The notes under the pieces are model-generated. The model made no database searches. It saw only the letters and a program-made list of their open reading frames with translations, and was not told the origin of the DNA. This document shows positions 5,585 through 11,081 of a stretch of 11,081 nt of DNA, piece after piece. A program made the translations under genes and the position numbers. The first letter of the stretch is position 1. The number at the start of each line of letters is the position of its first letter. Source of the DNA: JBFMFE01 sp040752295 (GTDB lineage: Bacteria > UBP15 > UBA6099 > JBFMBQ01); NCBI GenBank assembly GCA_040752295.1, contig JBFMFE010000314.1:1-11081 (forward strand), given 5' to 3'.

Positions 5585-8302
5585 ATGAAGAGGAGCGGTC
5601 TCACGAAAAAATACGTCTGGTGGGCGGTCGCCGCCGCCGTTGTCGCCGTCCTCGCGCTCTCCGGCTGGGCGTCGGGACTTTACATCCGCTGGCTGTGGTT
5701 TATCGAGGTAGGTTACGAGAGCGTCTTTCTCACCATCTTAACCACCTCGCTGAAACTCGGGGCGGCGTCCGCGGTTTTCTTTTTCGTCGTACTCGCGCTC
5801 AACGTTTACGCCGCGGACAGGGCGACGCGCGGCACGATGCTCGTGCGCTCTCTGCGTGAAATCGAGTTTCCGGGCATCGAGGGGCTTGAAACCGCGGCGC
5901 GCCTGGCGCTCTATGCCGGCGCGGCGCTCCTGTCGGTCATCATCGGCGTCGAGGTCTCACGGCGCTGGGACCTTTTCCTCAAGTATGCCAGAGGCGTGGA
6001 CTTCGGCGTCGCCGATCCCGTGTTCGGTCTCGACGCCTCCTTCTACGTGTTCAAACTCCCCCTTCTCATGTACGTCGAACGCCTCCTCATCGCCGCCCTC
6101 GTACTCGCCTTCATCGCCGCTTTCGCGGTGTACGCCCTCAAAAGAGGCTTCGCCGTCTCCCAGCGGGGTCTGCACGTCCACAAGCCGGTCTACGTCCACC
6201 TCTCACTCATTGCGGGCTTTCTCCTCGCCCTGAAATCCTGGGACTATCTCCTCCTGCGCTTCAACATGCTCTCCACGTCGAGGAGCATCGTACACGGTGC
6301 GGGATACACCGACGCGGTCGTTCGAATCCCGCTGCTGAACGTCCTCGCCGTCGTCTCGGCGCTCTCGGCGCTGATAATGATCGCCAACGTCGTCGTTACG
6401 CGCATCCACCTGCCGGCGGCGGCGCTCGGCGCCGCCGCCTTCGCCGCGGGACTGGGCGCCGTCATTCCGGGCGCATACCAGCGCTTCAGGGTCGCTCCGA
6501 ACGAGATAACGCTCGAAAGACCCTACCTCGAAAGACAGATAAGTTTCACAAGGCTTGGCTTCGACCTCGACGGCGTCGTCGAAAAGCAGATTGACGTCAC
6601 TCAGTCGGTAACAAGGGACGACCTCGAAAAAAACGCCCTCACCATACGCAACATAAGACTCTGGGACCCCAGACCCGTCAAAGCCACCTACAGACAGCTT
6701 CAGGAAATACGCGCCTACTACGGCTTCAACGACGTGGACATTGACCGCTACGTCGTCAACGGCGACTACACGCAGGTCACGCTCTCCCCGCGTGAACTCT
6801 CCTACGATAAGCTCCCCAGCAGAATCTGGATAAACGAACACCTCACCTACACACACGGCTACGGCCTCTGCATGAGCCCGGTGAACGCCTTCACCCCGGA
6901 GGGCATGCCCGATTTCTTCATAAAGGACATCCCGCCGGTCTCCGCGCTCGGCAGAATCGCGCGCCCTCAGATTTACTTCGGCGAACTCCAGAACGATTAC
7001 GTCTTCGTCAACACGAAGGCAAAGGAATTCGATTATCCCCTCGGAAACGCCAACAAGTTCACCGAGTACCGCGGCAGGGGCGGCATCCCGCTTTCCAATC
7101 CCTGGCGCAGGCTGGCGCTCGCTGTCCGCTTTTCCTCGCTGCCCATCCTCCTCAACACCGACATATCCCGCGCAAGCCGGGCGCTCATCAACCGCACGGT
7201 CGCCCTGCGCGCATCGTCCGCGCTGCCGCTCATCGTTTACGACAGCGACCCCTACATGGTGCTCCACCGCGGTCGCCTCTTCTGGATTCTCGACGGGTAC
7301 ACGAGCACACGGAACTTTCCATACTCTGAACCGGTACAGAGTTTGAACTACGTCCGCAACTCCGTGAAAACCGTCATTGACGCCTACCACGGCTCGGTGG
7401 ATTTCTACATCGTCCGCGATGACGACCCCATCGCCCGCACCTACGCACGCATCTTCCCCGGCGTCTTCAAGCCCATCTCGAAAATGCCACGCGGGCTCCG
7501 AACCCACCTCCGCTATCCTCATGACCTCTTCAAAGTCCAGGCACACGTCTACCGCCTCTACCAGATGACCGACCCTCAGGTCTTCTACAACAGGGAGGAC
7601 ATGTGGGCGGTCCCCGTGGAACTCTTCTACAACAACGAGCAGGAAGTCGAGCCTTACTACACGATAATGAAACTGCCGGGCGAGCCGAAAGAAGAGTTCA
7701 TACTCATGCTCCCATTCACCCCCGTCGGAAGGGACAACCTCTCCGCCTGGATGTGCGCACGCATGGACGACCCCCACTACGGCAGGCTCCTCGTCTTCAG
7801 GTTCCCCAAAAAGAAACTCATCTACGGACCCCGCCAGATCGAGGCGCGGATAGACCAGGACCCGGACATCTCGAAGGAACTCTCCCTCTGGGGGCAGAAA
7901 GGCTCCGACATCATCCGCGGAAACCTCCTCGTCATCCCACTCGGAAAAACCCTCCTCTACGTCGAGCCTCTCTACCTGAAGGCCGAAAAAGGCGAACTGC
8001 CCGAACTGAAGCGCGTCATCGCTGCCGCCGGCAACAGGGTCGTGATGGACGAGACACTCGACGGCGCCCTCAGCCGCCTCGTCCGCGAGCGGGTCTCCAT
8101 CGCAGGCGCCCCACCCACGGAGGAAATGAAACCCGGCGGGGAACCCTCCGCCCTCCGCCCGACGCCGACGGAACGGGGGGAAATCCCCGAACGCGCCCGC
8201 GAACACCTCCGGAACGCGAGGGAAAAACTCCAGGAAGGCGACTGGACCGGCTTCGGTCGGGAAATGGAAGAACTCGAACGGCTCCTGAAGGAAACGGAAT
8301 GA
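5585..8302 (+). CDS. UPF0182 family integral membrane protein
   Basis: 905 residues, the usual size for the uncharacterised UPF0182 family; no function is established. The N-terminal third has seven predicted membrane helices (about residues 11-33, 54-76, 104-124, 163-185, 203-225, 247-271 and 276-297). The family hallmark FRVAPNEITLERPYLERQI begins the large extramembrane part at about residue 301. Conserved features follow, including GRPQIYFGEL-like and GYTSTRNFPYSE segments and a proline-rich linker near residues 838-860. It ends in a charged helix, HLRNAREKLQEGDWTGFGRE, that most family members share. The start agrees with family N-termini (basic, then hydrophobic) and with the leaderless promoter. 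It diverges from the nfn operon and overlaps the next gene by 4 bases. A role in envelope biology or transport is a guess only. Confidence 0.92.
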   Translation: MKRSGLTKKYVWWAVAAAVVAVLALSGWASGLYIRWLWFIEVGYESVFLTILTTSLKLGAASAVFFFVVLALNVYAADRATRGTMLVRSLREIEFPGIEGLETAARLALYAGAALLSVIIGVEVSRRWDLFLKYARGVDFGVADPVFGLDASFYVFKLPLLMYVERLLIAALVLAFIAAFAVYALKRGFAVSQRGLHVHKPVYVHLSLIAGFLLALKSWDYLLLRFNMLSTSRSIVHGAGYTDAVVRIPLLNVLAVVSALSALIMIANVVVTRIHLPAAALGAAAFAAGLGAVIPGAYQRFRVAPNEITLERPYLERQISFTRLGFDLDGVVEKQIDVTQSVTRDDLEKNALTIRNIRLWDPRPVKATYRQLQEIRAYYGFNDVDIDRYVVNGDYTQVTLSPRELSYDKLPSRIWINEHLTYTHGYGLCMSPVNAFTPEGMPDFFIKDIPPVSALGRIARPQIYFGELQNDYVFVNTKAKEFDYPLGNANKFTEYRGRGGIPLSNPWRRLALAVRFSSLPILLNTDISRASRALINRTVALRASSALPLIVYDSDPYMVLHRGRLFWILDGYTSTRNFPYSEPVQSLNYVRNSVKTVIDAYHGSVDFYIVRDDDPIARTYARIFPGVFKPISKMPRGLRTHLRYPHDLFKVQAHVYRLYQMTDPQVFYNREDMWAVPVELFYNNEQEVEPYYTIMKLPGEPKEEFILMLPFTPVGRDNLSAWMCARMDDPHYGRLLVFRFPKKKLIYGPRQIEARIDQDPDISKELSLWGQKGSDIIRGNLLVIPLGKTLLYVEPLYLKAEKGELPELKRVIAAAGNRVVMDETLDGALSRLVRERVSIAGAPPTEEMKPGGEPSALRPTPTERGEIPERAREHLRNAREKLQEGDWTGFGREMEELERLLKETE

Positions 8303-9099
8303 TGCGCCTCGCCGTCCAGGAAGGGCTTTTCAAGGCGGATTTCAGAACCTTCCTTGAAAAGGTTAAAGGATGGGGTCTTTCCGAGGTCGAATTGTGGGGC
8401 GAAGGACTCCGCGACAGGTTCGACTCCGTGAAAAAGGCGCTCCGCGAAACCGGCATTGGCGCCTGTTCCATCTGCCCGGGCGCGAACGGCATACGCGGCT
8501 CGCTCCTCGCCGGCGGGGAGCAATCCGCTGTGGCGGCGGCGGACGTAGAGGGCTTCCTCGCCATGGCGGCGGAACTCGGCGGAGCGGCGCTTATACTCGT
8601 CCCCGAATTCCGCGCCGAACGCTTCCCGAGCCTCGGTCCCGACGACTCGCGTTTCCGGACGAACCGCGACGCCTTCATCGAACGCCTCGAACCCCTCGGC
8701 GAAAAAGCGCGGCGGCTGGGCGCGCGAATCCTCCTCGAACCGCTCAACAGATACGAGACGGGCTTCATCTTTACAGCCGGTCAGGCGGCGGCAGTCTGCG
8801 ATGCGCTCGACACGCCGGGCGTGCGGCTCATGCTCGACCTCTTCCACGCGAACATCGAGGAGGACGACGTGCCGGAGACGATACGGCGCTGCGCCGGATG
8901 GCTTTCGCACGTCCACCTCGCCGACTCGAACCGCCTTCTGCCGGGAAAGGGGCACCTTGATTTCGGAGGGATTTTCACGGCGTTGAGGGAGATAAACTAT
9001 TCGGGGGCGCTGTGCGTGGAGTGCGCCGTGTCCGCGTTCAGCGATGCCGGCGTCGCCGCGTCCTTCGACTTCCTGAGAAAAGCCGCCGCCGCGCTGTAA
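8299..9099 (+). CDS. Sugar phosphate isomerase/epimerase-like TIM-barrel protein (xylose isomerase-like)
   Basis: 266 residues, the usual length of this superfamily. The barrel starts at residues 3-8 (RLAVQE) and shows E147 in LLEPLNRYE, D180 and H183 in MLDLFHANI, H206 in HVHLADSNR, GKGHLDF at 216-222 and E241 in LCVECAV. E147, D180, H206 and E241 fit the order and spacing of the divalent-metal ligands in ketose 3-epimerases, so a metal-dependent isomerase or epimerase is likely; the sugar cannot be read from sequence. ATG at 8299 overlaps the UPF0182 stop (ATGA), and a second ATG follows at 8302, so translation is probably coupled to the upstream gene and no separate ribosome binding site is needed. 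Strong Arg/Ala/Gly content matches neighbouring genes. Its coupling to a UPF0182 protein is not one I recognise. Confidence 0.87.
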   Translation: MMRLAVQEGLFKADFRTFLEKVKGWGLSEVELWGEGLRDRFDSVKKALRETGIGACSICPGANGIRGSLLAGGEQSAVAAADVEGFLAMAAELGGAALILVPEFRAERFPSLGPDDSRFRTNRDAFIERLEPLGEKARRLGARILLEPLNRYETGFIFTAGQAAAVCDALDTPGVRLMLDLFHANIEEDDVPETIRRCAGWLSHVHLADSNRLLPGKGHLDFGGIFTALREINYSGALCVECAVSAFSDAGVAASFDFLRKAAAAL

Positions 9100-9146
9100 C
9101 GACGTTTCAAAATCAAACCCGCCGTTGCTCGCGTTCCCCGTGAAAG

Positions 9147-9175
9147 ATTCCGTCGTAAAAAGTCGGAATTTATAA
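9147..9175 (+). terminator. Weak terminator candidate after the TIM-barrel gene
   Basis: ATTCCG (9147-9152) pairs with CGGAAT (9164-9169) around an 11-base loop, followed by TTATAAAA. It lies 48 bp after the stop codon of the plus-strand operon and before the oppositely oriented remnant. The T-run is poor, so this is tentative. Confidence 0.3.
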
Positions 9176-9231
9176 AACGGATTATTCATCCTGATATTTC
9201 AAAAACAGTTAACCGGGTGGTCTGGACTTAA

Positions 9232-9372
9232 TTACCGTCTCGATTCGATGGGTATGTACTCGCAGCCGTCGGGGCCGCAGTACTGCCCGACGTAATCGGA
9301 CTTCGGGCGGTAGAGCGCGGGTCCGGGCTGCGCCTCGGCGAACTTTTCCTCGATTACGTGACTCGTCCGTCT
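9232..9372 (-). pseudogene. gltA-like (citrate synthase): 3' remnant of a citrate synthase gene
   Basis: The minus strand reads about 47 codons, from RRTSHVIEEKFAEAQ through ALYRPKSDYVGQYCGP to CEYIPIESRR and a stop. This matches the C-terminal end of Si-type citrate synthases, where HxxEE, LYRPxxxYVG and YIPIExR are characteristic. Nothing upstream continues the protein: reading back, the frame meets a stop about 12 codons further, within an AT-rich stretch, and the preceding sequence is the promoter of a plus-strand gene. The visible codons have no frameshift or stop, so the loss of the other ~85-90% was probably a recent rearrangement. Not a functional enzyme. The symbol in databases would be gltA for citrate synthase; it is unrelated to the gltA-type gene at 3099. 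Confidence 0.7.
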
Positions 9373-9392
9373 CGAATAATCGCCGTTTCCAT

Positions 9393-9398
9393 TATAAT
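9393..9398 (+). promoter_or_regulatory. Perfect -10 box upstream of the cyclophilin-like gene
   Basis: TATAAT lies in the palindrome ATTATAAT (9391-9398), so it also reads as TATAAT on the minus strand. No -35 with good spacing is present (TCTCGA at 17 bp). On the plus strand +1 would be near 9405, giving a 72-base leader before the ATG at 9477. Confidence 0.35.
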
Positions 9399-9476
9399 AT
9401 TAAACCGTTTCGGGCTAAAAGTGTTTCCGGGGCGCCGGTTTTCGGAAAAAGCAGCCTGTATGGAAAGGGGATTGTC

Positions 9477-9851
9477 ATGGCGCGGACGATAAGGATAGTG
9501 TCGGGGGAGCTTTCCGTGGAGGCGGAACTGAACGATACCGCCGCGGCGAGGCTCGTCTGGGAAGCCCTGCCCGTTGATTCCACGGCTGAGACGTGGGGGG
9601 ACGAGGTGTACTTCACGATACCCGTGAAGGCGGGACTCGAATCGCCCGTCTCCGTGGTGAGAGCGGGGGATATCGGCTACTGGCCGCCGGGGATGGCTTT
9701 CTGCGTCTTTTTCGGTCCCACGCCCGCGAGCCGCGGCGACGAAATCCGCCCCGCCAGCCCCGTCACCATCATCGGAAAGGTCTCCGGAGACACGAGAGCG
9801 TTCAAGAAAGTGAAAGACGGCGACGCGATAAGGCTGGAAAAGAGCGGGTGA
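9477..9851 (+). CDS. Cyclophilin-like-fold protein (TM1367/PF04126 family)
   Basis: 124 residues, matching this small family of cyclophilin-like beta-barrels found in bacteria and archaea; molecular function is unproven. Characteristic blocks are EVYFTIPV, the long GDIGYWPPGMAFCVFFGPTP (about residues 64-83), DEIRPASPVTIIGKVSGD and VKDGDAIRLEK at the end. No signal peptide or membrane helix is seen, so it is likely cytoplasmic. ATG is preceded by GGAAAGGGG with a spacing of 6. It stands alone in a spacer-rich area, next to the citrate synthase remnant on the other strand. The stop codon lies in GCGGGTGAACCCGC (9846-9859), a short inverted repeat. Peptidyl-prolyl isomerase activity should not be assumed, because the cyclophilin active-site residues are not evident. 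Confidence 0.88.
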   Translation: MARTIRIVSGELSVEAELNDTAAARLVWEALPVDSTAETWGDEVYFTIPVKAGLESPVSVVRAGDIGYWPPGMAFCVFFGPTPASRGDEIRPASPVTIIGKVSGDTRAFKKVKDGDAIRLEKSG

Positions 9852-10136
9852 ACCCGCCCGTGATTCACGTGCGCCCGTCTGTCCCTGCCCGCGCACAAAG
9901 GCGTTCGCGGCGGACGGGTGCGGCGGCGCGACGGAACCGGTCAACAACCCGCCGGAACGGATAAGGGAGGGGAAGATCGCATGATGGAAAAGCCGGTCCG
10001 GTTTTTACGTAAGCCGTTCTCCGAAAAATTCTAAGGCTGTGTTACAATTAAACTTGGGAACGGCAGGGCGAAGCATATCGGTATGACGTCGTCGAGGAAG
10101 CGGGAATACTAACATTACAGCGCAACATTTCGTTTT
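9852..10136. other. Gene-poor spacer between the cyclophilin-like gene and the palindromic repeat
   Basis: No convincing gene. A 17-codon reading frame at 9981-10034 (MMEKPVRFLRKPFSEKF) has a strong GGGAGGGG site 8 bases upstream; it may be a remnant or chance. Within it AAAAGCC-GGTCC-GGTTTTT (9988-10006) could act as a weak terminator. TG-T-TACAAT near 10040-10048 resembles an extended -10 box, with no -35. Just after the cyclophilin-like gene, GCCCGTC and GACGGGT could pair in a larger hairpin without a T-run. None of these is individually secure. Confidence 0.4.
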
Positions 10137-10230
10137 GACAGGCTGGAAGCCTGTCCCACTATTTCAAAAATATCATTTTTCAGTGGGACAGGCATCTTGC
10201 CTGTCAGAAAAAAACCTCCATTTTTGCAAA
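10137..10230. repeat. Palindromic dispersed repeat, right locus (full double-hairpin form)
   Basis: This is the fuller copy of the element at 186-323. GACAGGC-TGGAA-GCCTGTC (10137-10155) and GACAGGC-ATCTT-GCCTGTC (10187-10205) are two 7-bp hairpins, and between them GCCTGTCCCACT (10149-10160) pairs exactly with AGTGGGACAGGC (10182-10193). At the centre AAAAAT-ATC-ATTTTT (10166-10180) is a third palindrome. The sequence can therefore fold either as two side hairpins or one long stem. The conserved part, 10153-10230, has one mismatch with 246-323. It overlaps the 3' end of the SCP2-like gene and gives its last eight codons and stop. Confidence 0.85.
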
Positions 10231-10719
10231 GCCTGTGTTTTCGGCGCCCTGTTCCGCGCCGTTGCGGCGGTCGTCCTTCAGAAACTTGGCGGGAATCCGT
10301 ATGCCGACCTTCGCGACGGTTGAAATCGCCCTCGGTCCGCCGAGTTTCATCATCGCGATGTAGCCTTTCCGCCAGCCGGTCACCAGGCTTTGAAGCAGTT
10401 TGAACTCGACCTTTTTCCCGGGGTCGGTCTCGAGGAGGCAGTCGCACAGGCGGTTGACGTAGTCGGCGGCGTCGGCGGTGGGAGGTTCGAACAAGTAATT
10501 TATGGCGCCGGCGCTGAACCTGAAATATATGTCGGCTTTCTGGGGCCTGCCCGGCTTGAGGACTGACCTTCCCTTGACCTTGACGAGCGTGTAGGTCTCC
10601 GGGTCACCGTCGAACTCGACGATCGCCGTTGCGCCTTCAACAAGCGGCGCCGCAATCTGGTGCCCGATCTCGCTCTCCTCGTAAAACCGCTTCATCCTCT
10701 CGTACCCTTCGGTTCCCAC
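10204..10719 (-). CDS. SCP2-like sterol/lipid-carrier-type protein (tentative)
   Basis: 171 residues from a GTG start. The middle, with PETYTLVKVKG, KADIYFRFSAGAINYLF and DPGKKVEFKLLQ, resembles SCP2 sterol-carrier-like domains, but I claim the family only tentatively. WRKGYIAMMKLGG and VGIRIPAKFLK close the conserved part. A hydrophobic ligand-binding role in the cytoplasm would follow. The start is chosen because AAGGAGGG sits 7 bases before GTG at 10717-10719, and a -35/-10 pair lies over the alternative upstream TTG (10782) reading, whose codons are AT-rich unlike the rest. The last residues FAKMEVFF and the stop come from the palindromic repeat, so the natural tail was probably replaced or extended. 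The upstream neighbour is a CCG-domain protein on the same strand. Confidence 0.75.
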   Translation of the reverse strand: MGTEGYERMKRFYEESEIGHQIAAPLVEGATAIVEFDGDPETYTLVKVKGRSVLKPGRPQKADIYFRFSAGAINYLFEPPTADAADYVNRLCDCLLETDPGKKVEFKLLQSLVTGWRKGYIAMMKLGGPRAISTVAKVGIRIPAKFLKDDRRNGAEQGAENTGFAKMEVFF

Positions 10720-10726
10720 TGTTTTT

Positions 10727-10734
10727 CCCTCCTT
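10727..10734 (-). promoter_or_regulatory. Shine-Dalgarno site deciding the SCP2-like start
   Basis: AAGGAGGG on the minus strand, with 7 bases before GTG at 10717-10719. It is the strongest ribosome binding site in the window and is the main reason to reject the upstream TTG start. Confidence 0.6.
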
Positions 10735-10753
10735 CCCAGATATTAACGAGAGC

Positions 10754-10782
10754 ATTTTATGGTGGACATTCATAAAATCCAA
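10754..10782 (-). promoter_or_regulatory. Probable promoter of the SCP2-like gene
   Basis: On the minus strand TTGGAT (10777-10782) and TAAAAT (10754-10759, five of six consensus bases) are 17 bp apart. Predicted +1 is near 10747, giving a 28-base leader that includes AAGGAGGG. The -35 is weak. Confidence 0.4.
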
Positions 10783-10799
10783 GAAATGCCCCCCTTTTT

Positions 10800-10853
10800 A
10801 CCACGGAAGCACGGAAAAATAAAAGAATGATTGACCACGGAAACACGGAAAAT
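10800..10853. repeat. Two-copy ACCACGGAAGCACGGAA-type repeat
   Basis: ACCACGGAAGCACGGAAAAA (10800-10819) recurs as ACCACGGAAACACGGAAAAT (10834-10853), 18 of 20 positions identical, at a 34-bp offset. CACGGAA is also repeated inside each unit. Similar intergenic repeats occur in diverse environmental bacteria; function is unknown. Confidence 0.7.
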
Positions 10854-10907
10854 TTACAGTGCGCCGGCGGAAAAGCCCAGAAAGGCGGCGGCGTGGACGC
10901 GCCTCCC

Positions 10908-11081
10908 TCACGCGGCGCCGTCCGCCACGAGGCGGAGGAGGTCCATGCACTCCGGCGCCCGCGCCGGCGCGGACTCGCGGGCGCGCTGAAAGCTCTCCAT
11001 GCAGTACGGGCAGGCGGTGACGAGCAGGTCCGCCCCGGTGTCAGCGGCTTCCCCGAGGCGCGCGCCGGAAGCGAAGGCGAG
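10908..11081 (-). CDS. CCG-domain (HdrD/GlpC/LutA-like) iron-sulfur protein, C-terminal end only
   Basis: Only the last 57 codons are inside the window; the gene continues past the right edge. The visible part, ARLGEAADTGADLLVTACPYCMESFQ, ends a cysteine-rich CCG domain, in which the closing CxxC is C24-P-Y-C27 of the visible segment. Such domains bind non-cubane or [4Fe-4S] clusters in heterodisulfide reductase HdrB/HdrD, GlpC and LutA proteins. The tail ECMDLLRLVADGAA resembles the ends of HdrD-like proteins. It is upstream of the SCP2-like gene on the same strand, separated by about 190 bp. Specific subunit identity cannot be decided from this fragment. Confidence 0.8.
   Translation of the reverse strand, partial: LAFASGARLGEAADTGADLLVTACPYCMESFQRARESAPARAPECMDLLRLVADGAA

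Noticed and set aside
6203..8206. Long minus-strand reading frame (667 codons) opposite the UPF0182 gene
   Set aside because: Antisense shadow: GC-rich codon bias keeps the opposite frame open, and its Val/Glu/Gly-rich translation lacks any recognisable domain, whereas the plus strand encodes a clear UPF0182 protein.
10720..10782. Upstream TTG start of the SCP2-like gene (21 more residues)
   Set aside because: The segment holds a plausible promoter and an AAGGAGGG ribosome binding site for the GTG at 10717-10719, and its codons are AT-rich unlike the gene body. A GGGGGG site before the TTG keeps it possible.

Overview
The window is bacterial, GC-rich in its genes and AT-richer in its spacers. 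It holds nine protein genes (one cut by the right edge), one gene remnant, and several intergenic repeats. The repeats (nested palindromes, GAATGTAGA-type inverted repeats, ACCACGGAA-type tandem repeats), an NfnAB-type flavoprotein pair and a CCG-domain protein suggest an uncultured, probably anaerobic or facultative lineage with a repeat-rich genome. No marker gene is present, so I do not assign a phylum.

Layout. From 1 to 770 there is no convincing gene: a possible terminator, one 78-bp palindromic repeat with a partial second copy, and a GC-rich hairpin-bearing block flanked by a short inverted repeat. The minus-strand block 771-5426 reads right to left: nfnA then nfnB/gltA (33 bp apart, one operon), a 327-bp spacer with an inverted repeat, an alkaline-phosphatase-superfamily hydrolase, and a small membrane-anchored coiled-coil protein built from a 40-residue repeat. 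From the divergent point at about 5500 the plus strand carries a large UPF0182 membrane protein, translationally coupled (ATGA overlap) to a sugar-phosphate isomerase/epimerase-type TIM barrel. Between 9100 and 10203 lie an orphaned citrate synthase C-terminus (minus), a cyclophilin-like-fold protein (plus) and a gene-poor stretch. The right end (minus) has the tail of a CCG-domain iron-sulfur protein and an SCP2-like protein whose stop codon lies inside the second copy of the 78-bp repeat.

How the parts work. NfnA and NfnB should form a flavin-based NAD(H)/NADP(H)/ferredoxin oxidoreductase, and the CCG protein is another redox component. The phosphatase-family enzyme, the UPF0182 protein and the TIM barrel have no substrate that can be read from sequence. 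Transcription signals are informative: two genes (coiled-coil and UPF0182) have promoters placed so that the start-codon A is the predicted first transcribed base (leaderless), while others have clear Shine-Dalgarno sites.

I do not see a defence system, a CRISPR array, a biosynthetic cluster or an intact mobile element. The most unusual items are the leaderless promoter geometry, the hendecad/heptad coiled-coil repeat, the palindromic repeat that has become the 3' end of a gene, and the citrate synthase remnant.
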